Of a DNA stretch of 64,000 nucleotides, positions 8,189 through 19,200 are shown one piece after another. The notes below the pieces were generated by a model. The model saw nothing but the letters and a program-made list of their open reading frames with translations, had not been told where the DNA came from and did no database searches. How positions within the stretch are numbered: the stretch's first letter is position 1; each line of letters opens with the position of its first letter. The stretch comes from Verrucomicrobiales bacterium. GTDB taxonomy: Bacteria > Verrucomicrobiota > Verrucomicrobiia > Limisphaerales > CAIMTB01. The DNA lies in the NCBI GenBank assembly GCA_016795425.1, contig JAEUHG010000150.1, forward strand, positions 1 through 64,000. Direction: 5' to 3'. Position numbers and translations under genes: made by a program.

Positions 8189-8312
8189 GATCGGTTCCTT
8201 ACCTGTCTATAACGAGTCCTGGGCCAAAGGTTTCCGAGAATCCTTGATCCGCCGACTCGGCCCCAGCGGATCTTCCCGCCGCCCCTGAGGATCGTTCCCC
8301 TCACGGCCTCAT

Positions 8313-8329
8313 AAGTTTTCGCGAAACTT
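8313..8329. promoter_or_regulatory. Inverted repeat upstream of the exported giant-protein cluster
   Basis: The arms aagttt (8313-8318) and aaactt (8324-8329) flank tcgcg, and within them TTTCGCGAAA is a perfect 10-base palindrome. It lies about 90 bases before the first gene of the 8419-21617 series, where an operator or promoter element would be expected. Apart from this and the zinc-ribbon fragment, I see nothing else definite in 7910-8418. Confidence 0.3.
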
Positions 8330-8418
8330 TCGATGCGTTTTCTGTCAGCAGCCTGTGACTCAACCATGCCTCGCCTTGTCGCATCCACCGACCCAGTGCG
8401 GTTTCCCCTTACGCAACC

Positions 8419-9426
8419 ATGAGAATTCCCATTCCTTGGCTCGTTGCCTTCGTCGCTTTCGCGGGACCCTCGCACGCCGACACCACGCGCACCCAAATCC
8501 TTCAGCTCCGGGCGGGCTGGAATTCGGTCTATCTGGAAGTTCAACCCGCCACCGCCAAGCCGGAGCTGTTGTTCCAGGGTCTCCCCGTCGACACGGTGGC
8601 TGCGTTTTTTCCCGGACGCCTCCACTCCCAATACCTACGCAGCCCGGGTGATGCCCCATGGCGGGAAGAGGGGTGGGCCGTCTGGTATGCCTCGTCCCAA
8701 CCCCAGGCATTCCTCTCCAACCTCAACGAGATCCAAGCGCAACGTGCCTACTTGATTCATGCCGCCGCGGACCTCACCTGGCAGGTGACCGGAGAAGCAC
8801 GGACCACGCGCATCGACTGGCACCCCAACACCTGCACGTTGACGGGTTTGCCCGTCGATCCCGAAGCCCCGCCCACCTTCGCGGAATTCTTCGAAGCCAG
8901 CCCGGCCCACCGGCGATTGCGCGTGTTTCGCCTCGAATCCGGCCTCTGGAAACTCCTGCGTCAACCCAGCACCGAGAAACCGCGCTCCGGGGAAGCCTAT
9001 TGGATCGAGACCGACGGAGCGTCGACTTACCAAGGACCGCTTGCCCTCGACCTTCCGCGCACCGCCGAACTCGACTTTGGATCCCAGGGCGGTACCCGGA
9101 CCCTTGGCATCGTCAACCGATCCACATCACGTCCTGCGCGTGTCGAAATTGCCATCGCGTCCGGCGCCGACTCCCTTCCCTTGCGTCAATGGCACCGTGA
9201 TCTTTCAACCCTCACCACCACGACGGCGCCACTTCCGGAGGTCCTGCGCCTTCCGACACTGACCGCCGGGGCGCAAACCTCCGTCCGCCTCGAGCCCGAC
9301 CGAGGTGCCATGACGTCCCCAACCGGCGGTGCCCTGCTGCGTATTACCGACGGTCGAGGGACCCAGTTCTGGTTGCCCATTCTCGCCCGGCGATCCTCAA
9401 CAATTGCCCTGGCCGGCCAACCCTGA
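8419..9426 (+). CDS. Exported protein of unknown function, first gene of giant-protein cluster
   Basis: A 335-residue protein with a compact signal peptide (MRIPIPWLVAFVAFAGPSHA) and a mature part opening TRTQILQLRAGWNSVYLEV. This phrase, and the later AYLIHAAADLTWQV and GEAYWIETDG, have the look of the all-beta modules seen in exported proteins of this phylum. I do not recognise a named domain. It is followed after 21 bases by the next exported protein gene and is probably the first gene of an operon that includes the 3062-residue protein. Confidence 0.72.
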   Translation: MRIPIPWLVAFVAFAGPSHADTTRTQILQLRAGWNSVYLEVQPATAKPELLFQGLPVDTVAAFFPGRLHSQYLRSPGDAPWREEGWAVWYASSQPQAFLSNLNEIQAQRAYLIHAAADLTWQVTGEARTTRIDWHPNTCTLTGLPVDPEAPPTFAEFFEASPAHRRLRVFRLESGLWKLLRQPSTEKPRSGEAYWIETDGASTYQGPLALDLPRTAELDFGSQGGTRTLGIVNRSTSRPARVEIAIASGADSLPLRQWHRDLSTLTTTTAPLPEVLRLPTLTAGAQTSVRLEPDRGAMTSPTGGALLRITDGRGTQFWLPILARRSSTIALAGQP

Positions 9427-9447
9427 TTCTCAACCTGGCTTTCTCCC

Positions 9448-10233
9448 ATGAAGTCACCTGTCTCACGCCCGACATCCGTTGCCGTATCATCGAACCCCAC
9501 ACCGGGAACCACGTCGCGCTTCGCTGTCGCCGTCCGCCGACTCGCTTTGCCGCTCGCATTGCTGGCGGCCACTCCTGCCCAACTCCAAACCGTTCCCCCG
9601 TTCGATCCTGCCGGCCTCTGGGTGGGCGACGTCACCCTCAACCAGGTCAGCAACGCCCGGAACGGCACCCTCGAACCGACGGCCAGCACGGCGCAACTCC
9701 GTCTCCTGCTCCACTCTGATGCCACCGGAAAAGTGCGCCTGCTCAAGGAAGTCATCGTGGCGCGAAACTCCACCAATACTTCCGAAATCCTGCTCCTCTC
9801 AGATCCGGCGCGCCTCGCCCAGTTCCCGGTCGCGCGAGACACCGTCACGTCGGCACCCTTGGCCCAGCGCATCAGCACCGCCTCGATCGATTTCACTGAC
9901 AACGATGGGACGCCGGACAATGCGCTGGACCTGGCGGGATCGCTCTCCACCGCCTCTCCTCTGACTGGGACATTGACGTTGGGTCCCAGGCATCCCTCGA
10001 ACCCGTTCCGCCATCCTTTTCATCCTGATCACAGCAATGAAGGGGCCCAGTCGTACACCATCACCCACCACATTCAAATCCAGCTCGCCGCGCTCGAAAT
10101 GAGTGTCAATGGAACCCCGCGTTTCACGGGTACCTACCAACAGACAGTGGAGGGACTGCACAAGGCAGCGCTCAAGGCCAGCGGCACCCTGGTCCTGTCA
10201 CGCCTCGCCTCCACTGCGGCGCTGAACCCCTGA
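9448..10233 (+). CDS. Exported protein of unknown function, second gene of giant-protein cluster
   Basis: A 261-residue protein. A basic N-terminal region is followed by a hydrophobic stretch (LALPLALLAATPAQLQ) ending near residue 49, consistent with a long signal peptide. The mature part begins PFDPAGLWVGDVTLNQV, a phrase found at the start of exported beta-sheet domains. It contains LRLLLHSDATGKVRLLKEV and a polar segment rich in His, Pro and Ser at about residues 180-200. No enzyme motif was seen. Only 17 bases separate it from the giant-protein gene, so translation is likely linked. Confidence 0.7.
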   Translation: MKSPVSRPTSVAVSSNPTPGTTSRFAVAVRRLALPLALLAATPAQLQTVPPFDPAGLWVGDVTLNQVSNARNGTLEPTASTAQLRLLLHSDATGKVRLLKEVIVARNSTNTSEILLLSDPARLAQFPVARDTVTSAPLAQRISTASIDFTDNDGTPDNALDLAGSLSTASPLTGTLTLGPRHPSNPFRHPFHPDHSNEGAQSYTITHHIQIQLAALEMSVNGTPRFTGTYQQTVEGLHKAALKASGTLVLSRLASTAALNP

Positions 10234-10250
10234 TTCCTGAGTGCCCCGCC

Positions 10251-13200
10251 ATGCGCCCCTCGCCCATTCCTTCCATGCTCACCTCCTCATCGTTGGCGAA
10301 TCCCCCGTCCGATGGCGTCAACCCTTCACCGCCTTCGCTCATGACAGAACGCATCTCGAACCCCGCACGGCGTCCAACCCCGGAGCGTTCACGAACACGT
10401 TTCGCCATTCTGATCTCTCGCAAGACGCTCGCCTGGCAATTCGCCGTCACGGTTCTCTTGGCGTGCCTCTTGACTCCTCATCCGGCGCAGGCCCGCTCCA
10501 CCTACGCGAAGACGATCTCCGGCATCCTCGCCGACGGCGTCGAAGACGAAGCGGCCGCACAACTGGCGGAGGCCGATGTTGACGGTTCGGTCGTGGTGGC
10601 TGGAAATTTCCTGGGTGGCGCGCAATTCGGCCCCACCATCCGACTTCCAGTCCCCTCGATCCCAGCGAATAACCGGTACACCAATGAGGTCTTCCTGGGT
10701 CGAATCGACGGCAACGGCGGCTGGGTCTGGGCAAAGCGGGTGCTTTTCCCTCTTCCCGCCAACTCGTTCAACTCCATGGGACCCAAGACGACGCCGCAGG
10801 ATAGTGAACCCGTTCGCATCAAGGACCTGAAGGTGACTCCCTCCGGCATCTTTCTCGCCGGCTCGTTTCGTTCCGCCCAGCTCAATTCAGTCGGCTTCGT
10901 CCTAAAAACGGACACCAACGGCAATGTCCAGTGGACGAGGTTCGTCGTGGCCCCGCTCTTCGCCGAGATCAATGCCGTCGCCGAAACCTCCGACGGCGGC
11001 ATCTGCATTGGCGGCAGTTTTCTTGGCTCCGCGGCCCTGGTCACCAGCGTCACGCCATCGACCGCGACCTTGGTCTCACTCGGCAACTCCAGCATTGCCA
11101 ACGATTACGTGGCGTTCGTCGCGAAGATGACCGCCAACGCGACCGGCGTCTTCTGGAAGTTGGCCTGTGGCTCGGGGAACTCAACACGAGAGGAAACCGT
11201 CGCCCTCTCCGTCGATGGCAACTCGGATATTCATGTGCTCATGAACCTGGCTGCCAACGGGGCGCTCTACAACGCCGACAACAGTCTGTATGTCGGAAAT
11301 GTCAGTGGAGATTTCACCACGACTCCGGTGGCCGGGAGGTTGGGCTCCGATGGCAGATGGAAAGCATTCAATGCCCTCGGACGCGGCGCCGACCTCGGAG
11401 GTCTGCCAGCGCCAAGCTCGAGCGCCACGTCCCCCACCACCGGCTATGTGGTGAATGGCACCGATCTCCGCTTGATCGGTGGCAAGACCTTCGTCGCCGG
11501 TCTCGCCACGACCACCACCGGCGGTGCGACGCCGGGCACGACGCGTGTCGGATTCCTGACGCGCCTGGGAAGTGACGATTACACGTCCGACAACGCCGTG
11601 GTCTATTTCCGGTCCGGTGCCCTGGATGCCTCAGGATATGCCTCCGCCGATCCATCGCCTCTCAGGATCAAAGGCTCCGATGGCTTGGTGCTCGCCGCTG
11701 GCCAAATGCCAACCACCCTGCATCTGTTTTCCAGCGACAATTCCAGGGCCTCCCTCGGACCCAAGACCGCGGAGATCGTCGGTCTGCAACCGAGCCAGTA
11801 CGTCGGCGCCTTCGACCTGGCGCTCAACACCAAGTGGCTGAAAACCACGGCGCAACCTTCGACGGTCCGCCGGCCATCAGGGTTCACCGCCACGGCCCTG
11901 GCGTATCTGCCCACCAGCGACCGCATCGTCTGGGGGGGCGGTTTCCGCGCCAACGCCAACGAGGTTTTGCTGCTGGGCGAATCTCCCGATGAGACCAGCC
12001 TCCAAACCATGGATGCCGATCAGGTACGAACTTGGGGTTGGCTCACCGCGTTGCATAGCAACGGCATCTTCGTGCGACAGGCCACCCTGCAGGTCATTTC
12101 CGCGCACGCTCCAATCCTGGTGAATTCTGTCCCGTTCCAAACCACCAACTACGTCGAGAATTACCTGGAGGGCACCACCATTCGCCTCGCCGTCCAGAAC
12201 CAAATCAGCAGCGGGACTCGCCATCTTGTGGAGGGATACTCCATCGACACCCAGGTCGGCGATTCTCAGGGGCGTACCGCCACCTTACTGCTCTTTGATG
12301 ATGCCACCGTGACCTTCAAATGGCGCACCGACCACAAACTCACCATTCTGAGCGATCATGAAGGGGTAGGCCTGACCGAGGTGGCTGCCGCCGGTGATCC
12401 GTCGCCCCCGCAAGGCATGCATTGGATCACCGCGGGCGAAACCGTTTCCCCCACGGTCGGAGGTTACGTCGTGCCGGTGAACTCGAGCGACTGGGGTCGT
12501 CGGTATGTCGTGAAAGACTACCAACTGACTGCGGCGGGCCCCACCCAAACCATCCCCGTTCCGGACGTCGTCGACCGCGTTCAAGTCTCTCAACTCACCA
12601 TGACCAATCCGGTCACCATCACCTATCGATGGAAGAAACAGCATCGCCTCAACGTCCAGACACCGAGCCCGGAGGCGGCCCCTCTTCTCCTCACCCGGCA
12701 AACCAGCACGCCCACCAATAGTGCGGCTGGAACAGGCTACTTTTGGTTCGATGACAATGCGGCGGTCCAAGTCCTGGCACGCGCCACCAGTCCCGATGGT
12801 CTCCTCAGTCTCAAGGGCTGGAGTTTCGCCGGTCCGGTACCGGTCTTCTTCCCTTCCACCACCTTTGAGGCCAACGATCTGCTGATCCCCGACGCGACCG
12901 AATTGGCGACGAATAACACCCTCGTTTCCACGGTTCTCAACAACGTTTCCTACTGGTCCCGGTCCATTCCCACATTCACCAATGAGGCCACGATCATCTG
13001 GAGCTACGGCGAGACCATCTTTCCGACGAACATTGCCGTCGGTGCTTCCTTCTCCCCGCCGGCGCTTCCCAATCTGCCAACCCCTCCCAAGACCCGCTGG
13101 AACCAACTTCGAGTCCTGGATGCCCCGCCCGGCAGCACTCCCGACGACATGATGCTCTGGGATGCCAAGAACCAGTTCTCCATCGTGACGCGACCCGGCA

Positions 13201-16200
13201 TCTTCCTCGTCGATTGGGATTACGGCGCCGGCCCGGATGCCAAGCGCGTGGTCTTCCAAGTCTACAGCGGCTTCGCCGGTGATCCCTGGCAGAACAACTC
13301 CTCCCGCACCTACTCGAATCCGGTGCCTGCCTATAGTCATATCGCCGCAACCCCCCCGGTCGAATTGGATGCCTCTCCGAACGACAAACGCTTCTTCTCC
13401 AGACTGCTCTACTCGACAGGAGACGGCATCGCCGCCAACGGACAATTCTCAGCGCAAACACCCGGCAAAACCGTTCTGCTCTTCTACTCGCTACCTTCGA
13501 CAGACGTCCGCTCAGCCATCGGCGACACCACCCGCGAGGACGCGGAAGTCAGAGTCGTACAAACCCGCCGCTGGAACGATTCCACCCCGCCCACCAGCAC
13601 CGCCACCATCGGAGCGCGGCTGTCGTCTTCCGCCGACACCGCCAATCGGCGCTCCGGGTATGTCATCAACGAATTGGCCAATTACAATCCTGACATCTAC
13701 GACCGCAACCGCGCGCAGGGTCCCATCATCCCCGTCAACTCACGGCCCACCGTCGCACCGAACCCCAACACCCCGGGCGAACTGGTTGTCGTCTGGTACG
13801 AAGCCAAGGATGGCATCGAGTGGCCCTCCTCGGTGGTCTGGTACAACCGCTTCATCTGGCCCTCTCCCCCCACCAGGACTCCCACGGAAACCAGCCTGAA
13901 ACGTATTGTCATCGCCAGCCGCCTCGGTTCCGAAGGCCTCGACGCCGCCGGCGCCCGACAGGTCATCTTCGATCCCACGCGCTACGAGAACGTCAAAGTC
14001 TACAACCAACCCGACCGTCTCAGTGCCGGGTACAACCCGAACGAGGAACATGCGCGTGTCTTCCCGTCCTTGCGTGCCAACCTGGCCGGCCAATCCATAC
14101 CCGCCGCCTTCGCCCTGCGCCATGACCTGAACATCACCACGGGCCTCATCGCCGCCTCCGGTGGTCAACTGCGCACCAGTCAGTTCACTTCCGATCCCTA
14201 CGTTCTCGTCCAGTACTTCGACAAGGAGGCGAACGAAGCCAAGATGGCGGTCTACCAGGTCGTGGCCCAAGACCCCGCGACACGCGATCCCTGGGCTCTG
14301 GCCCTGCCGGGATCCGTCTCGGACCGTTATGAGTTCCTCTACCGATTGACGGCGGGCGAATTCATCTCCGCGCCTTATCCGCTCAACCAACTCATCGGCG
14401 CAACGCCTTGCATCAACACCGTCCCGGGGCTCGAGTTCAATACCACCGCCGCTCCCAACGGCACCTACTTCCAATATCGCGGCCTCGCCACGCGCAGTTG
14501 GTTTGTCGACCACAAGGGCGGCACCTGGGCCGTGGCCGGTGGCACACGCTTCGCCGCGCGCTTCTTCTACACGCTCCCCGACGACTTCTGGTACCCCTTC
14601 GATCTCGACGATGTCGGCAACAGCGTCGAAGGCCCCGGGGACTGCCTGCCGTTCCTGCCTTCCTTCAATATCGGCGCCGGCCTGCTGGGCGTGTTCGACT
14701 TCGACGACATCACCCGGACCGAGCCGGTCGCCGTCCAGTTCGACACGGTCTGGCCTGCGGATGCCCCGATTCTCAAGGCCGGTGAGACGCTTACCTACGC
14801 CGGCGGCGAGTATAAGTCCGACAACCCCGAGACCACCGGCTTGCCGGGAGTCGTTGGTTTCGCGGCCGGCGAAGTCGTCTTCGACTCGCTTAACCCGAGC
14901 ATGCAGGGCCTCGCCTCGAGTCCCACGAATTTCCTGAACAGCTTCTCCGCCCGCGTCATCGCACCGCTGGAGGAACGCACGCTGCCGTTGCCGATCGGGT
15001 CCCTACCCGCGAATCTCAACAGCCCTGCCAGCCCCGACATCACCGTCGACGGCGACACCTGGTACTTCAACAAACTTCCACCCTCCCTGCAGCGACGCCT
15101 CCTCTATCGCCCCCTGGCGAAACTCACGGCGACCAGTTCCCCAGGCGTCCTCGTCCTCCGTGGTTTCCTCAATGACCGAACCCTCGGGGATTCCGATCTG
15201 ACCGCGAGCCCGCCGCCGGTCTATGTGCTGGAGCCCAATGTCCTTACCACCAACGAAGTCGGGGTGCTCAAAGCCATAGCCCAAGGGAGCAGTCCGAATC
15301 CTTGGACAACCGCGATCGATGCCCTCTACGCCCTCTCCCGAAATCCATTGGGTCTGGCCAAGGGAAGTGGGAATGGATGGAACGTCGGGTTGGAGCCCAT
15401 CGGTGGAAATACCAACGTGGTCAAACCTCTGACGGCTCTCGGTCCTGGCTTGGCGGTGGTCACCAACCCCAGACTCCTGGATCCGACTATTTCCCAACCC
15501 AGCTCCGCCTACATCACCATCGCCGAGAACAATCATCCCAGCCTCGGCGCCGCCCCCGTCGCCTTGCACGTCCTCCGCATCGCACCCACTCAGCCGTATC
15601 GCGGCGCGATCAAGACGATCCTGCCGGCCAATGTCTTCGACGAAAAGATCACCCTCCGCCATACCGCCGACTTCGGTGGCAATGTCGATCAGATCGCTTA
15701 CGCCTGGTGGTACCACGAGGACGACGGGACCGTGAAGGTCGGCGATCTCCCGACGAATGCCTCCGGCTGGAATGTTTTTGGTTCCGGAGGCGACGGCGTG
15801 GCCGGTTGGAATCAGATCGATCTGCATTCGAATCCGGCTCTGCTTCTGGCCGACAACCTCTTCCTCACTCACTACCGATTCAACGTCCCCCTTGCGAGCA
15901 ATCCAAATTGGTCGGCCTGGGCGGGTGCCGCCAATTCGTCAGATGCGGACCTCGATAATGACGGACGCCCCGATTATCGGGCCCAACTCGCCTCCGGCTG
16001 GGTCAAGCGGGTTCTCGATGCGGTGAATCCTTACGAAGCCCGAATTCGTGACTTCGCCAAGAACACCAGCCCCTCGACGGCGGCCACCATGATTCAACAA
16101 CTCGGCGGGCCCTTTGTCGGTCCGGTCGCCCTCAATGCCTCCAAGGACGTGGTCGAGAACCTCGGCCTCATTGAACTCTATGAAACGGTCCTGAGACGGG

Positions 16201-19200
16201 CACGCCTCCTGAGCATCGACGCCAGCCAGCCCCTGGCCACCCCGGGGATCAACGCCGCCATCCTCCTCGCCTCCACCCGGCTTGCTGAGTTCTACACTCT
16301 GCTCGGCCACGAGGCGTGGGACGACGCACTCGATCCAACTATCGGGTACGGCATGGACGGCGTCGCCCCGAACACCCTTAACTCGGCCCGCTACTGCTTC
16401 GAGAATCAGGTGCCGTCCCTCCTCGCCGAGGAACTGGCGCTGCTCCGCGGCGTCGACGAAAACCACAGTCGGCCGGTGTTCAACCGCCTCGTCTGGAACT
16501 TCACCAAGGGAGCCGGCGAAGTCGCCTATGCGCTCAACTACCAGATCACCGACGCCAACAACGACGGGTTCGTCGATGAGTTGGACGCTCTCAAGCAACA
16601 CCCGATGGGACACGGCGATGCTTGGGGTCACTACCTCCAGGCGATGCGCAAACGCTACGACCTGCTCGTTTCCCCCTTCTTCGATTGGGAAGCCCGGGGT
16701 GAGTATTACAACCTTTTGGACATCGTTGTTTCCGTCGACTACAGCGACGAACGATCGTTCGCTCGCACCGCCGCCGCACGCGCCCAGGTCGGGGCCGAGA
16801 TCGTCCAACTCACCTTCCGATCGCGCTACAGTGAGTCGCCCGACGCCAAACTCACCGGCTACACGGATCCTGATTCCAGCCGCGCCTGGGGAGTCACCGA
16901 ATGGGCCCGTCGCACTTCCCAGGCTGCCTTGTGCGATTGGCTGACTGCCAATGCCCTCCTGCCGGCGGTGGATCCGAACCCCGCACATCAGGGATCGGAC
17001 CGCCTCGACCGCTATGGCGTCCCGGAGATCGCGCAGATCGCCACGCATCTCGCGGGCATTCAAGTGACTCTTGATGCCGCCAACTCGGGCCTCAATGCCC
17101 TGGGGTTGGATCCCGATGTCCTGCCCTTCGACATCGATCCCACCCACATCGACGTCGGCTCCACGGCCCAGATCGGCACCAAGGCGGTCCAGGGCTTGTC
17201 CCACTACGAGCAGATCTTCGAGCGCGCCCTGGAAGCTCTGCGCAACGCCAGTGTCGCCTTCGATCACGCCAACCACCAAAAGTCGGAACTCCGCAAGGTC
17301 GCCTTGAACGCTGAGCAACTTCGCCTGCAGGCCGTTGCCCAGGACCTCGAATACCGCAATCGGCTGATCGAAATCTTCGGCACGCCCTATGACGGCCAGA
17401 TCGGGCCAGGCAAAGCCTACCCCGCGGGTTACGCCGGCCCCGACCTCAACTTGTTCATGTACGTCGACGTGAACGCCATCACCGCCGAGACCGTCCCGGT
17501 GGCCAACAATGTCACCTACTTCGATGAGTACGTTTCATTCTACGACCTGGCGAACTTCGTTCCCGAGGAGTTCCAAACCACGGTTGAAGAACACTTTCTC
17601 AACGATATCTCCCTCGAAGGAAACACCGCCGTGGAATTGCTCGGTGACGATCTCGTCCATCTCCGACTGCCCGCCACCGCCGGCGATTACACCTTTGTTG
17701 CACCCGCAGACTGGGGACAACGCGCCGCTCCTGGCCGCCTCCAGACTCTGGTCGGAGAAATGCTCCAGGTGCAGGCCGATCTGAACATCGCCGTCGGAGA
17801 CTATGACTTCCTCATCAAACAAATCCGCGACCGCGTCGAACTGCTCACCGCCAAAACCGCGTTCGATGCGGATGAACTTCAGCTGCGCAAGGCGGACTTT
17901 GCTGCGACCACGTCATTGAAGAGCATCATTGCCGGACTGCGCGTCGCCCAGACGGTGGCCGAGCAATTCGCGGAGGAGGCCAAGTTCACCGCCATTTCCC
18001 TGGGTGAAGCCCTGCCCAAAGCGGTGGGCGCCGCCACGGATCCCTCCTTCGTTCCTCGCGGCGTCAGTTACATCCTGGGCAACACCGCCGCCAAAGTCGC
18101 CAACGGCATCGCCGCTGCCGCGGAAGTCACCTCGCTCGCCACGGAAATCTCGCTCGAAACCACCCGCGAAGCCCATGAACTGCACTTCATCACGGATGGC
18201 ATGAACCTCGAGGTCATCGCCATGACCCATGAGATCGAGGAAATGCTGGTCAACGAAGGCGTGACGCGCATCCGACTCTTCAGCATCCGGGAACAGCTTC
18301 GCGGCCTGCTCGATCAGTACCGAGCCACGCTCCAAACCGGCGTCCGAATCCTGGAGGAACGCCGGAACGCCGGCGCTCAACTCGCCGCTGCCACCCAGAA
18401 TCAACGGTACCATGACATGCTCTTCCGCACCGGGCGCCACGAAGCCATCCAACGCTTCCGCGCTCTCTTCGACCTCGCCCAGCGCTACTGCTACATCACC
18501 GCCAAGGCCTACGATTACGAGACCAACTTCGATCCGCGCGATCGCGCCTCCGCCCAACCGCTCTTCGCCGAAATCGTGCGTACCCGATCTCTCGGGCGAT
18601 TGGACGAAAACCTCCTGGTCGCCGGTCCAGGCCTCGCCGGAATCATGAGCCGGCTCCAGGACAATTTCCGCGCCGTGGAAGGCCGCCTCGGCTTCAACAA
18701 TTTCCAACTCGATACCACCGGCTTCTCCCTTCGCAACGAGAAGGCCCGCGTCACTGCGATCGAGGGTTGGCGCGACTACCTTGCCGCGGCCAAGGTCGAC
18801 GACCTTTGGAGCCTCCCTGAATTCCGCCGCTTCTGCCGCCCCTTCGCACCGTCCGGCAAGGTCCAGCCTGGCATCGTGATCGATTTCCCCACTGCCGTCG
18901 TCGCCGGAAAGAACTTCTTCGGCAACGATCTGGGCCCGGGCGACTCCGCTTACGATCCGACATTGTACGCCACCAAAATCCGGGCGGCCGGCATTCGGTT
19001 CGAGAACTACCCGATCGCCAATCTTGCCCGCACCCCTTACGTCTATCTCGTCCCCGCGGGCCTCGACATCATGACGATTCCTCATAGCCCGACACTAGCC
19101 ACGCGACATTGGAAGGTGATGGATCAAGCCATTCCAGCGCCACATATCACCAGCACCGCCGACCTGGAACTGCCGGGCTGGCTGGCGACCCTCGACAGTC

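Noticed and set aside
15939..17318. A 459-codon minus-strand frame inside the giant gene
   Set aside because: The plus-strand frame is continuous for 3062 codons with protein-like composition; the minus frame is a shadow.
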